A DNA stretch of 64,000 nt from Prosapia bicincta (GCA_036971475.1 JBAIZL010000005.1:173000386-173064385), one strand, 5' to 3'; positions 11,101 to 24,204 are shown, counted from the first letter of the stretch. Numbers and translations: made by a program. The notes: generated from the letters alone by a model not told the origin.

Positions 11101-14100
11101 CTTTTTGAGATGCAGAATGTATCGCAAAATAGCGTGGTAGTGTCAGAATTTTTATTTTGTTCAGCAATTAGTTTAGTATTATGTTTGTATTTAGTTTTTG
11201 ATGTATTGAAGTGTTGTCTTTTGAATTAAGTCTTTTGTAAACTTATTAGTTTGATTAATATATTTAAAATGCCTTGTACGTGCTGCTACCTACAAGGAAT
11301 TTGAGCAAACTGTCTACTAAATAAAACACAATTGGCTGATATATCGAATTATGTTCTGGGAAGTTCTGCTATCTATGGCAATTTTTTAAACTATATTGCG
11401 TTAATATAGTTATATTTCATAGAGTATGATGTTTTATAAATTATGTGTTTTATTCTATTCATGTAAAGTATTTCTTCTAGTTGATCAACTTTTTTTGAGA
11501 GTTTCATAAAACTCTAAAAACAGTAGGGCCCACATTCCTGATTAAATTGCTATGAAACTATAAGATATGTTAAAAAAAACTAACAATGCAAATTCAAATT
11601 TGGACTTTCTGCTCAATTCTTTTGTAATATCATGCTCTTCAAATAATTAGTTGCCTACCTCAAGGAAATAGCCCCTGCTGGTAACTGCAGCAGACACCTA
11701 AATCAGGTTTGTATTCAAGGTGCTTTAAATCTTTCAATTGCTTCAGGTACAACCCAAGATCAAATTAAATCTGTTCCATTAAGGAAGTCTTTAGGTGTGT
11801 GGAGAATGAGAAAAAGAAAAGGAGGGAAACATATTTAGTAAAAAATCTATTGAAGTTTACCTATGAAAGTTGAAGACCAGTTGGCTAATGATTTTGTTGA
11901 AAATATATGGTTTTTTAATCTAGAAAAAAAAATCTGATAATGAAAATCTAGATCTAAAGAAATGTAGTGAACAATAATTTATAATGAGGCAGCTGTTATA
12001 GGCTATATAACTGGAGTTTATCTATATAAGCAACTATGTACAACACCAAATAAAAGAAACACTGGTTTCTTTTTATATTGCAATGCAAATAATACGAGTA
12101 TTATGATTTAAGAAGCTGTTATAAAAAACAGTTAGATTTCCCAGTTTTTTTAAAAAGGGTTCAGAGTTTGTACTGCTCTTTTGAACATAGTGTCACTTGA
12201 ATGTAAGGAACTGAAAACCTTGTTTCTTGTGGGTTTTAAAAATTACATTGAAAACATTAATTCTTGCTAAATGGATTGAATGATTAGATGCTGTAAGTGA
12301 TCCTAAACATAAGTTTATAACCTAGTTGCGTCTTTCCCTAAATACCAATAAAGAGAAAAATGGAAAGAAATCCTGGCATTAAATAAATAGCTTTAATTTT
12401 TTCTAATGTTGGAATATGAAGGCTTAGTGTCTGATACTACAACTCTGTGCAGAGTTATACATAATGTCTGTTAATTGCATCTGATTATGCTTATTAAGAT
12501 GTGTGAGCAATTTTCAGATTTTGTAGTTGAAGTATCAAGTATTTGCAAAGGTTGGGATTATCTTCCCCATTTTAAAATGGTAGGATTAGAAAGGCGATGA
12601 GCACTTTGACAAGCTGTATAAAGATGAGAGCCTACAAGATGGTGAATCTTTTTTCAGAACAATAATATTTTAGTTATGTTTATCCACTTATATTTAACTT
12701 TTGCTACTCAATAGGTACCAGATATCAAGTCATGATTGAAAATACTGTCATACATTCAGCCTTCTGAGAAGATTTCTTTGCAAGTCAAATTAATGATGGG
12801 AAGTAGTTACCAGATATGCTATAGCAAGCAGAGCTCTTTGTTGTCAATGTTTTATTACATAATACACACACACATATGTATATATAACTATTAACTATTA
12901 AAATATTAATTTAATCCTTATAATATATAAAATCTCAAAGGCAGGATAATATCTGAGCTTTGTTCTATTATTTGTATTGCATTTCTACTAGTTTTACCTT
13001 TAGTGAATAGTAGAGTAATATGGGGGTCACAATTAACATGACGATCAATTTTCAATGTAGGTAAGATTTTGAATAGATCTGTTCATTTGCCAATGGATTT
13101 GGAGTCATTTGAAAAACTCATGGATGACACTGAGTGAATAAAAATAAGACCAAAGAAGACTTTTCAAGATTCTCAGTGAAAATCTCTCAGTAATATTTCA
13201 AAATATTTCATGTATTTCTTACACTACGAAACATAGATAAAGCTAGCCATTTAGTTAAAAAAATAAATAAATTATCAGTTAATCAGACCTTTTTAATACT
13301 CCAAAAAAACTTTAGCAGGTGATGTAGAGAGTACTCAGGTATACAGAAAAATAATTAAACTTATTCCTGACAACCCAAAGATTAAAACTGTTTAAACCAG
13401 ATTTTCCAGAAGTACAGTGTTTTCCTATAAAAGATACCAGTAAATTATGCTATATTATAATATAACTACTCAAACAGTAAACAGAATATAGGGTATAGTA
13501 AACAGTATCTAGAATGGATATTTTTTTAAAGAAAAATAAAATTTACTTATGCATGAAGTAAACAGTTGTTGCATGAAGTGAAATATAGCCTCCTTGTTTT
13601 TTTTAGAGATGCACATCTTATACCAAAACAGACACCACTTCAGATGTTAACAAGTAAGCTTAGGTTAACAAATACTGTATTATCATTTTTTTTCTTACAA
13701 CCTAATCTAATCTAACAGTAGCCTATACTATGTAGTTATATTGTAATTTATACATTTGTACTTCGTTTAATAAAGAAACCTTGAACTTAAATTTATTTGT
13801 AAAATAAGAGAAATTACTTTAGTTTGAACTTGGGCCTACTAATTTTTTTGGTGCCGTCACCAGATTTTAATATATTTTCTGAGTTCCCGAGGCTATCTGC
13901 ATTACCGGGTATAATTTGTTTTAAAAATATCTGTGAAGTCTGAATAACTGATAACAAGCAGTAAGATAAATTTAAAATAATGGAATAGCTTGATGTAACC
14001 TGGACTTCAGTAGGCCTACAAATAATATCGTCCAAGCAATAGGAAATGCCTTGACTTGCAGGCAAGGATTTAATGATAGACTGAGTTGTTGGATATGCTG

Positions 14101-15027
14101 ACTTCTCGAACCAGTCGAAAGTAAGGACGCTGGGAAGCGGGCCAGCCAGATTTCAACTTGATAATGTAGATTACTGTTGTCAATGACCGAACGAATTTGT
14201 GCCTTTGGCGGTCCTAGAAGCAGAACAAACTCAAAGGATCTGAGTCCATGTTCCTATATTTCATGTTCTTTGGAGAAGAAAATGTACTCTTCATTTTATA
14301 ATCGTAATTAGTTATTTTTAGGCGTTGGGTAATTTATGAACGAGTATTGTATTTTCAATGACGACGCCGAAATGACGCATGTCGTCAACGGCCATTGTTG
14401 TTTGTGAAAGTTCAGCACGACTTTTGCTCAAGCGCTCGTGAAAGGGCGGAATTAAAATAAAAAGTTCAAATGTTGACCAATAATTCCAGATCGTTACTAG
14501 GCCTATTTGTGTATGAATTTAAATGGGGTTAATAATGGGAGGTCTGAAACAACCCGTATTAATTAATACCGAGTCTGCCATCATGGAGCTTTGCAAAGAC
14601 GTGTAGGTATACTTTCTCTCGGAAGATCAGACGAGCGTGGAGGTATGTCCTCATTGAATGTAACCTATTTGTTTGCTAATACTCGTGGTTTCTTGGGAGG
14701 ACACTTTGCCTATTGTATAGAGGAGTATGTTGACAGATGCTTTTGTGACCGACGACTATAAGCGAATTTCCTGGACAATTACATCGGGAATCCCTGTCTA
14801 CTTTGCGTTGACTTGATGTATTTTGAGGTTTTAAATTTAGATTGTTATATTGGAAGGATATGTGCCCCGGCAGGTGAGATATTCACAATACGTTCCTATC
14901 CTTTGAAAGCAATAATACTTATAATGGTTGGTATCTATGAACAACAAACAAGTGACAGTACTTAGGGTAACGAATCGTAAAAAATGAAAATTTCTACTAA
15001 CACTTTCGGAAAACGGGAGCTGCTTCC
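11101..15027. other. unannotated, partly relic DNA
   Basis: No confident gene. Around 11985-12040 the plus strand reads EAAVIGYITGVYLYKQL, faintly like the 'YIAGY' region of P-element/THAP or other transposases, but stops follow at once. From about 14080 to 14820 the DNA is less AT-rich and has more CpG than its surroundings. It could be an old element or a promoter region, but nothing in it is diagnostic. Confidence 0.35.
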
Positions 15028-15765
15028 GATACCTGTAAGTCACGTCACATTCATAGCTTGTCTTCAACATGGCATCGAATTTCGGTAATGAAGTTATTTA
15101 AAAGAAATTTATCTTTTACCCTTTAAAAAATCTTCTTATAGCCTATTAATGCTGTTTTTTTCTGTACAAGCATATTTAAATTTTTGTATAACATTCCGGT
15201 GTTTTGTTTTAAAAGTTTTAATGCATTTTAATGGTCGTTTTATTTAAACAACCTAAACTGACGCAAGTTCTAAATTTTAAGTAGTTTAATAAAAAAAATT
15301 TGCTTCTAGGTCAAAAAGACGTTATCATCGTTGTTTACCTTCATCTATTCTTAAAAAAAGTAAATAATAAATCTTAAAAAGGATTTTAAAATCTAGGTTA
15401 CCTGTAAATCACATTCATAGCGTGTCTTCAACATGGCATCGAATTTCGGTAATGAAGTTATTTAAAAGAAATTTATCTTTTATCCTTTAAAAAATCTTCT
15501 TATAGCCTATTAATGCTGTTTTTTTCTGTACAAGCATATTTAAATTTTTGTATAACATTCCGGTGTTTTGTTTTAAAAATTTTAATGTATTTTAATGGTC
15601 GTTTTATTTAAACAACCTAAACTGACGCAAGTTCTAAATTTTAAGTAGTTTAATAAAAAAAATTGTTTCTAGGTCAAAAAGACGTTACCATCGTTGTTTA
15701 CCTTCATCTATTCTTAAAAAAAGTAAATAATAAATCCTAAAAAGGAATTTAAAATCTAGGTTACC
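15028..15765. repeat. 364-bp tandem duplication
   Basis: Two direct copies start near 15028 and 15399. The shared block TTCAACATGGCATCGAATTT occurs at 15063 and 15427, a period of 364. The copies differ by only a few substitutions and small indels, so the duplication is recent. No open frame or domain is shared. The second copy ends at ATCTAGGTTACCT near 15765, after which the sequence becomes unique. Confidence 0.9.
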
Positions 15766-17295
15766 TAATTTGCAATTGTCAAGTTGTAAACAAGTGATAA
15801 AATAATGTACTAGTTTGTATATGTTAGGCCTACTGTAAAAACCCGTTTATTGGTAAATCTCAAGAATTTCCAGTAAACTTAAGATTTACCCACTCTTAAT
15901 GGTAAAAGTCGGGTCTCTTGTAAAAACAACTTGTTTACTCTATATTGAAAAATATTTTGAAATGTCAAATAGGCAACCACTGCCAACAGTATTACATCAA
16001 TCAGTTGTGACGGATGATGCAAAGCGTGCATGTAGTGACTTCATAATGCGTTTCTAATGCGCATGTGTGGAAGAAAGTGGACTCAAGTTGGCCATGGCGC
16101 GAGTCCTTGACACGGTAAAGACTTGCCGGCAGAAGACGCGTTTGTTGGCTTGACTTCTGATTACTTCATCGCTGCTAATTGTGTTTGCTGTCCAAATATC
16201 GTCCAATTAGAGAATTTTGCATCAGTAACGGGAAATATTATTCCGGAAGCCTCCGGCAGAAATTAATTATCAGAACACGATTGAGAATTGGCTAGGAATA
16301 AATGAAAAAGGTGGTCTTTTAAAAGGAATTGAACAAAATATTTTATTGCATTTGTAACGCAGTCAGAATTTCCTTCTGGAGGGGGGTGTACACACCAAGG
16401 CAAGATTTTGAAAATTAAATACCATTTTACTCCATTAGGACACTCTTTGCTACAAAATTAGACACAAGTTGTCAATATAAGTCATTTAAATTTGTTCTTA
16501 ATTTGAAGCATGTATTGAATTTAAATATTAAATTTAAGTAATTTTACAAGATGCGCTTTAGTTAAAGACCCTCAAGCAATAACTAGGTCTTACAACAAAC
16601 TTTACATTTTCATTTTCCTCAAAATTGGCGGAATTTAGAAGACATGAAGGGTAGCTGTCCGCAACAAGGATTACAAATAAAAAATATATCATTATAATTA
16701 AATTAACGCACGCATAATTTTATATCCACAATTTTTTCAACAAGCTAAAAACCTAGCCAGGATTGTCTAGGCTAAAACAGTTTCTCGCGAAATCCCTCCT
16801 GATTAAATGTTGATTTTGGTTCAGGAGATAAAATTATTTCACAAATTTAGTCTTACTTTTGTATTGGTGGGTTAGATAAAACTGGGCTTTATCCAGTTAG
16901 TATGGCACATGGTATTAGTGGATAATAGAAGTAGTAGCCATCCTGCAAATATTGGGCTTCCAATGAATCACATTGTTGGTGACCGCCAAAAGAATTAATA
17001 TCGTAAATAACACAACTTGTGAATTACAAGAACTACTGAATTACGAGGTTCTTTGTCTTAAAAAAATTGGAGCCTTAAACGCACTGATGACATCATGTAA
17101 AGGCAATGTTTTCGACTAAGGACAATGGTACAATTTTTCTATCGACCACTCGAGAGCCAACTAAGCTGGAACAATCCATAGAAAATTACTCCATCAACTT
17201 TCTTAGTTACCATTACTTCTTTAGAATACATCAAATCTTTACATATCCATCCATTATCTGCATGTACCACACATCCGGATACGGAAAGTTAGATT
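15766..17295. other. unannotated stretch
   Basis: A less AT-rich segment (about 16000-16270) has several CpG and GC-rich words but no recognisable coding frame or tRNA arm. The short open frame at 17106-17306 has no known motif and I do not call it. Confidence 0.4.
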
Positions 17296-18670
17296 TATTT
17301 AGGTAGGAGTAAGGCATAATGTTTACAGTAATAGGGGAAATGTATATCACATTCTTTGCCTACTGTAGTAGACCTATTCTTTGCCTGGTTCATAAAGAGG
17401 TGTCTGTCCCTTACATTCCCTTGTAAGAAGAAGGATAAGGAAGGTCAGATGGAGTAAGGCATAATGTTTCCCTTGTAGGCTACTTAGAATAGGGGAAATG
17501 TATGACATCACATTCTTTGCCTACTGTAGTAACCTAATCTTTGCCGGGTTCATAAAGAGGTATCTGTCCGTTACATTCCCTTGTAAGAAGGATAAGGAAG
17601 GTTAGATGGAGTAAGGCATAATGTTCCCCTTGTAGGCTACTTAGAATAGGGGAAGTGTATGATAGCAAATTCTATGCCTACTAGAGTAGACCTATTCTTT
17701 GCCTGGTTCATAAAGAGGTGTCTGTCCGTTTCATTCCCTTGTAAGAAGGACAAGGAAGGTTAGATGGAATTAGGTAGGAGTAAAGCATAGTGTTCCCCTG
17801 GTATGCTACTTAGAATAGGAGGAATGTATGACATCACATTCTTTGCCTACTGTAGTAGATCTGTTCTTTGCCTGGTTCATAATGAGGTGTCTGTCCGTTA
17901 CATTCCCATGTGAGAAAAAGGCTAAGGCAGGTCAGATGGAGTTAGGCAGGAGTAAAGCATAGTGTTCCCCTGGTATGCTACTTAGAATAGGAGGAATGTA
18001 TGACATCACATTCTTTGCCTACTGTAGTAGATCTGTTCTTTGCCTGGTTCATAAAGAGGTGTCTGTCCGTTACATTCTCATGTGAGAAGAAGGCTAAGGC
18101 AGGTCAGATGGAGTTAGGCAGGAGTAAAGCATAGTTTTCCCCTGGTATGCTACTTAGAATAAGGGAAATGTATGACATCAGATTCTTTGCCTACTGTAGT
18201 AGATCTATCCTTTGCCTGGTTCATAAAGAGGTGTCTGTCCGTTTCATTCCCTTGTAAGAAGGATAAGGAAGGTTATATGGAATTAGGCAGGAGTAAAGCA
18301 TAGTGTTCCCCTGGTAGGGTACTTAGAATAGGGGAAATGTATGCCATCACATTCTTTGTCTTCTGTAGTAGATCTGTTCTTTGCCTGGTTCATAAAGAGG
18401 TGTCTGTCCGTTTCATTCCCTTGTAAGAAGGATAAGGAAGGTTAGATGGAATTAGGCAGGAGTAAAGCATAGTGTTCCCCTGGTAGGGTACTTAGAATAG
18501 GGGAAATATATGACATCACATTCTTTGCCTACTTTAATAGACCTATTCTTTGCCTGGTTCATAAAGAGGTGTCTGTCAGCTACATTCCCTTGTAAGAAGA
18601 AGGATAAGGATGGTTAGATGGAGTAAGGCATAGTGTTTCCCCTGGTATTTAGAATAGAGGAAATATGGTA
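17296..18670. repeat. satellite-like tandem array, period about 158-172 bp
   Basis: About eight and a half copies. The marker TTCATAAAGAGGT (or close variants) occurs at 17389, 17549, 17707, 17876, 18048, 18220, 18389 and 18558, giving spacings of 160, 158, 169, 172, 172, 169 and 169. Units share words such as TTTGCCTGGTTCATAA, ACATTCCCTTGTAAGAAGG and TACTTAGAATAGGGGAAATG. The later copies carry an extra GGCAGGAGTAAAGCAT segment that explains the longer period. Diverged relatives occur at 44560-44960 (inverted) and 58320-58620. Confidence 0.92.
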
Positions 18671-20448
18671 TTAAATATATAGAGTCGCTGTAAATCATAG
18701 TAATAAAGATATGTTTACCAGTTAATCTTCTATATTTAACACTCGAGAAGAAGAAATATTGTCATGGAAGTCTCATATTTAGCTTAGAGAAAATAGTCGA
18801 ACACGCCCTTTTTTCAAAGGAGCTACAAACTTTTCAACCCTGTTTTGTAGGAGTTTATTCGCTCCACTTTCCAGATATCAGTTTTTTTCTTCCTTTTTGT
18901 TTTATACGTCTCTCCTAGAATAGGAGTCACGTGGTTTAATGTCAAACTATCCACTTGCGTTAGTCTAGAAATAGGTTTAAATCACCTGAACCTAGTTCTA
19001 ATGTTAGGGGTTGAGTTTTTGACCATGCATCTTCTCATATTGATGTCCTGGTACCTATTGTTAGTTTTTACTGTACATATATCTATTAGCAACAGTAGGC
19101 TTATTCTGTGGATTGTACATTCCAATTGTCTCTGAAAATCCTTCTTCGCAACCAACATCAACCCAGTTTTTTGTTTGTAAAACTAGCTCAGAGTTCGGGC
19201 ACCTACAGAGGATTGAAACTAAGAATTTCAGGGAGATAACCTTTAGGCGTGCAGTGTATTTTTATGTTTTTTAAAGTATGAAGTCGATTCTAGACCCCTT
19301 AAAGGGGGTGGCCTAACAGATGAGCCTGATTGTGTTTGTGATGTCTCTGCTAAGCATTTTCCCACAGTCAAAATGTTTTTCCCCAAGAGTCAAGCTACCA
19401 TTACAGTCTAGCCTTATTTATTGAATATTTGTTTAAAGGGGATTTTAAAATTAAAAAGAAAATTAAGAGCAAAACACATATTAAGTAGAAAACCCAGTAC
19501 TGCATTGGCACGACATCTACTCTAAATCTAATTACCACCCTTATACTTTGACATTTTAAATCCTTCACTCTGTATTTTACAGACGCTCACGAAAGTGCTA
19601 CTTAAATCGTTTCTTACCCGCATCCTGGGGCTTGACATCCCCCTCCCCCCTTTGCGGGGCGATCATTTCCAATCCGAGTTTCCTGGGTATCGTTAAATAC
19701 AGTGATCAAAGTGACAACCATACCCCTTACCCCCAATATAACCGGATGTCATGGGGGTATTTAGTTTCTTTTCAAGCATCGTGAGATTGCGTGTTGACAA
19801 GATTTTAAGAAAACTGCATCTCACTTATAGTACTGTTGCAAGCATAGACGGTCAGAAGACTCACAACAAAATTTCATGAAACACAGAATTTTTTAAAACA
19901 ATTTTTAGAAATATTTTCTACAACTCTTCTTTTGTGGTCTTATGAAGGTGACCGTTTCACGAAACATCTCCAATTTTCAACTCTAACTAAAGTAGTGTGA
20001 TATTATTTTATGGAATAAATATTTTTTGATATATCTTGAATTTCCTTCGAGGTAACTGCCACAAAGAGTCACGGCCCCAGTTGAAAATGGGGCACCTACA
20101 AAGGAAAGTAAAATACACTTTTACGAAAATGTATGTTCCCCAAAGTGTTCATAGTAGTTCAGGTTCAAGATGGAATGAATAATCTCAATAAAGTGTTATA
20201 AAGAGCGTTAGCTTTTACTCATGAAAATCTTATCGGGATAGACATAAAACACTTGTAGGCCCACTAGTTAAAATGAATTGCTCAAGAAGGTTCAAACTTA
20301 AAAACGTTATCTTATTCAAGATACTATTATTGGATAAAAATGAGCTCATCCAAAAATTAGCACATACACATCCACCATTTAAGAGTAGTTGAAGTTATTA
20401 AGAAACTGCTTTTGAATTAATATTATCTGTGGTTCACTTCAAATCGTA

Positions 20449-20570
20449 GGGTCACAGATGCGCAACTCATAGGGTCACAGATGTGCAACTCGTGGATTCA
20501 CAGGCGTGCAATTAGAGGGGTCACAGATGCGCAACTTGTGAGGTCACAGGTGTGCAGCTCCAAATCTGTG
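20449..20570. repeat. short minisatellite, unit about 27 bp
   Basis: Four to five imperfect copies of a unit like GGGTCACAGATGCGCAACTC, with variants such as TTCACAGGCGTGCAATT. The array is small and decayed; I see no function. Confidence 0.75.
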
Positions 20571-22635
20571 CAATTCTCTTGTGAAGAGAGTTAGGTGAAA
20601 ACTCTACACTGACTGAATGTCCTCTTTACCACCTATTCATCAGTGGTATCAGATCTATGTTGACCTGTGGTTTTACAGCCCCATTTTTTTTGCAAGGCTG
20701 AAAAGGCCAGTCCGACGAAATATATATGCCAGTGATCACATACGGTCAAGATATTTTTCGGCGATCATTGATGCTGTTACAGTCTAAGGCATCCTCAATG
20801 GATTCTTCAGGAAACTACCTGGGAAAAGAGAAACACCTTGTGTCGCGAGATTAGACATATATCCCTTTAAAGCTCATATGTTGAACCACAAAATCTTTGT
20901 ATGCAGCAGGAAATTGCGTACAAACCCCTTCGTCACATCCATGGCGTCTATCTTTTGTGTACATTACTAGAACCTGAATGCACGAAGATTTTACCTGTAC
21001 GACAGAAAAAATTATTTTATTTTATTATATTCGCTTAATGGTGTTTAAACTATTGATTAGTTCTAAAAAAACTTAGTGAACTGAATTATTTATAAATAAT
21101 AATAATAAAATTATTAAATTAATCAACATATTTGTCTTTTATAAAAATATATAGATTGAATCAATTGACTAAGGCTATAAATGTTATATTTTAAAGTTAA
21201 AATTATAATTAATTTCCAAAATTTTCGAGTTTCCCTTGTGAAGACAAGCAATAATTAGATAACAACTAACACCATCTTACAATAACTTACAATCAATAAC
21301 TTATTCCTCAAAAGCGTTTCATTAGCAAGTCATCGTCATATAGAGTACGGCTAATGCTATAGCTTAGTTATAGTGTAGATGTTGTATTAGCTATACTTTC
21401 TGACAGTGCTGTCCTTAGGGTGGAAGACCTGAATATGCTCCCAGTGACAGTTGAGCCCAGGTTACCCAAATTATACCTGCGTTTGGGAAACCCACATTAT
21501 TTCCTGTACTAAGAACTGTTATAGCTTCTACGATTCTATGGACTAGCTAAGTAATAAAAAATCCAGTTCCTCCATCATTTTGGAAAACTAGTTTTCTATC
21601 ATTTAGGCGTGTTTAAAATGAGCTAAAAGCGTCGCCATTTTTACATTTTTTACTTTTTTAAATCATTGTATCTCATTTTATTTATTTTTCTGTAATTTAA
21701 TGCTATTAATTTTGTTTGCTCGATAAACTTAGTAATATTATAAATATTGTTATAATTTTTAGCGGTCTTCAGTTTGAACCTAGTCTAATTTTTGTAAGTA
21801 GGCCAGAATGCAAAGACACGTCCTTATGTTATAAGTTTTTCGTACTTCTTGATCTTTTTGTTAATAATTCCCTCGGCCAGTTTCATATATGTGGATTTTC
21901 TCCTCTTCCCTCTAAGGTTTAATTGTATCTTTATATATGTACGGGCTGTAGTTTTAGTTTCAGTTTTGAAAAACTAACAAATTCTTTGATCCTAGGATTA
22001 GGTCTCCGAATGTTGTTATTCAGTGTGTTGTTCTGTCCAAATGTCACTGTGCGCAAGTGTCAACGGGTGCAACTGACGTTACACCAGAAGGCATCGTGCT
22101 AAAAGATAAGTTAAAAGTTTTGATTTATTGAAAATAATATAACAATGTACAGATTACGTGCCTAAAATGTCTGTCTGATTATCCGCATAATATGTTAAGT
22201 TATTGATTATTGACAACACCTACAAACTAATTTGACAGACAGTAAATAAACAAGATATGAACATTTACATGGAGATGGAAACAAGATGCAATTTAATATC
22301 CACAATGAAGTGTTTGTTTTTTATTTAATGAACTTTTGTAACGAGCTTTCTTGGACAATATTTAGGATTTCCACATAAGAATACTATTTGTAATAGTATG
22401 TATAAATAATATTATTAAATTTTTGTAATAATATGAGCTTATTTATAATTAACTATTAACTACAAAAGCAAAAAACAAATTTGATTTGTTATACGACTTT
22501 ATTTATTTCCTACTAAATTACTATTATAATTTTCCTAATAGTTCACTGATTAAAAAATTAAAGTAGAAGAGTTTAGACTAAGGTCATAAATCATAACTCT
22601 TTCTTATCTCAATTCTTTAAACAGAGTGAAATATT
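20571..22635. other. unannotated stretch
   Basis: Nothing recognisable on either strand. The short open frame at 21716-21922 lacks any domain and has a composition like its non-coding surroundings. Confidence 0.45.
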
Positions 22636-22639
22636 GTAC

Positions 22640-22975
22640 ACATCAAAAATAAAAATACACTAAACTCTGGCAATTGAAAGAAAACACGTGAATAATTAAT
22701 TGGCGAATGATTAGCGCGTTTTGAGACGAAATGACTTCATAAAAATTGTTCTAAACACACCTTTTGCCTCCAGAATTTTTAAAAATCTTTCGTGGGATAC
22801 CTCTATCTTAAAAATCTCTCACAAAAAGTGTATGCTCCAGGCCTCGTATTTGCTAAGGACGGCTCTGCTTACTGATAATAATGACGAGTTTGTCATTGAA
22901 ACGCGTTTAAAGAAAACATTATTGATTGTGAGCTGGTGTTAGTTATTATTTAATTATTGTAACTAAGTGAGTCTA
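22640..22975. mobile_element. PLE-derived inverted pair with long centre
   Basis: A left inverted end (GCGCGTTTTGAGACGAAATG, near 22713) and a right end (TGTCATTGAAACGCGTTTAA, near 22891) face each other across about 110 bp of unrelated sequence. The right flank (TTATTTAATTATTGTAACTAAGTGAGTCTAGA) resembles the 3' flank of the 23.4-kb PLE fragment. The open frame at 22721-22942 crosses both motifs and is fortuitous. Confidence 0.55.
22869..22910 (+). ncRNA. hammerhead-like motif (ACGCGT stem III)
   Basis: Stem I TTA (22869-22871) with TAA (22908-22910); core CTGATAA (22872-22878, G8 mutated to A); extra T (22879); stem II AATGAC/GTCATT (22880-22885 with 22892-22897); GAA (22898-22900); self-complementary stem III ACGCGT (22901-22906); T22907 as H17. 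Stem II is strong, stem I only three pairs. Its inverted mate near 22713-22740 is decayed. Confidence 0.55.
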
Positions 22976-23321
22976 GAAGGTTGGTACCACTGTTTAAAAG
23001 TTGCAATCTAATAATATTAATTGACTGTAAGACTATTAGTTTTTATCTTCATGAATAAATTTGCAATACATCACTTCTTCAGTCCTTCCAGTAATTAAAA
23101 CGTGACTGTTCTCCATTAATCACAAAGGTATTGGATTGTTGTGTTTTATATTTGGAATTTGTTCAGCAACAATCGGGGCCACAATATCGATGTTAATTCG
23201 TATCGTACTTGGTCAGATTCAATAACTGCAGAGGATTATATTTAGAATGTAAATGTAATATATAATGCATTTGATATAATTTTGCTATAGGTAGCTTATA
23301 CTAATTAAAAGTTACTTGTTC

Positions 23322-23640
23322 TAATCATCTTGAATTCACTGATTAAACTATAATTAAATAATACTTAACTAAGTGAATACGTAAGGACTTATTTGCTGAC
23401 GCATTTCGAAACAATCATTTCTTTTACGAAGCAAAGTCTACTGACGGCGTTCCGCAAGGTACAAAGGTTGTCGGTATGAGATTTATGAATGTAGAGAGGA
23501 GGGTTAAGTTTGTTGTGTGCTATATAATGAAACAGGGTGTTGGCTTCAAAATGTGTGTGGTAATTTCTTTATCTGTTGTGTAGTGTTTGTATATTTTGTA
23601 TTTTTCTAAAGTTGTTAGTTTTTTACTTTGTTTTAATATA
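23322..23640 (-). mobile_element. PLE 3' fragment with GIY-YIG C-terminus
   Basis: On the minus strand, 23520-23616 reads LTTLEKYKIYKHYTTDKEIT followed by THILKPTPCF, clearly related to the end of the PLE endonuclease at 7734-8486 (TTEQYEIYRH... and THILNTQL). It then breaks by a stop and frame change. Downstream come a hammerhead-shaped motif (23392-23435) and the same 3' flank as at 798-860. This links the GACGCGT palindrome family to PLEs. Confidence 0.7.
23392..23435 (-). ncRNA. hammerhead-shaped motif with altered core
   Basis: On the minus strand: stem I TTTGCT (23430-23435) with AGCAAA (23392-23397), six perfect pairs; 7-nt core TCGTAAA (23423-23429); extra A; stem II GAAA/TTTC (23408-23421); GAA (23405-23407); stem III ATGCGT (23399-23404); C as H17. 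All three stems and the spacing fit, but the core does not match CUGANGA. Either the core decayed while the stems did not, or this is a different fold. Confidence 0.4.
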
Positions 23641-23849
23641 TAAAGAATGTTTAAATTTGATTAGGTCAATTCTTTTATCGCAAACCGAAAGGGGCTTCAT
23701 TTGTTATATTTTTGAAGGTTTCTTTTTTGGTAATTTTACAAAAACCCATTTATAAGTGTAGTAATTAATAAGAATAATTTGTTAGACAAAGGATTTTGAG
23801 GCACAAATTATTACAAAGAAATAAACAATTGGACATATATTAATAAGTT

Positions 23850-24012
23850 GCACTCGCTTATAGTAGCCCTTATTTGTTAAGAAACAGACGTGGGTTTCGG
23901 GAGATGTAGACCGTTGACAACTTGGACTGAAACTCAAGTCCTCATCAAGTCCTTGCTCATGGACGGACACATCGTCCTCATTAAACAAAATAAATGCTAC
24001 TACAGGCAAGCA
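23850..24012. mobile_element. palindromic PLE-derived element (GGCCGTC family)
   Basis: The left end CTTATAGTAGCCC and right end ATGCTACTACAGGCAAG are inverted, as in the 4864-5030 copy and the PLE end at 7633. The left arm keeps a GG/CCC stem II followed by GAAACCC, and TTGTCAAC in place of the core. Both arms are more diverged than in the other copies. Confidence 0.55.
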
Positions 24013-24204
24013 TCACATATTAATGTTTGCTCAAGTGTTTCAGTGTAACTAGTAACTCAAGTTGATAATGGAATCAATAATAATTTTAAAAACTACTTTT
24101 TTGATATTACATTGATATTTATTGAACAGATAACAATTTATACATCATATTAATATTGTTAATAATGTGTAATAACAAATGATTATTTCTATATATTTTG
24201 AGAG

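Noticed and set aside
11985..12350. Possible transposase remnant (GYITGVYLYKQL)
   Set aside because: One short resemblance followed by stops; insufficient to assign a family.
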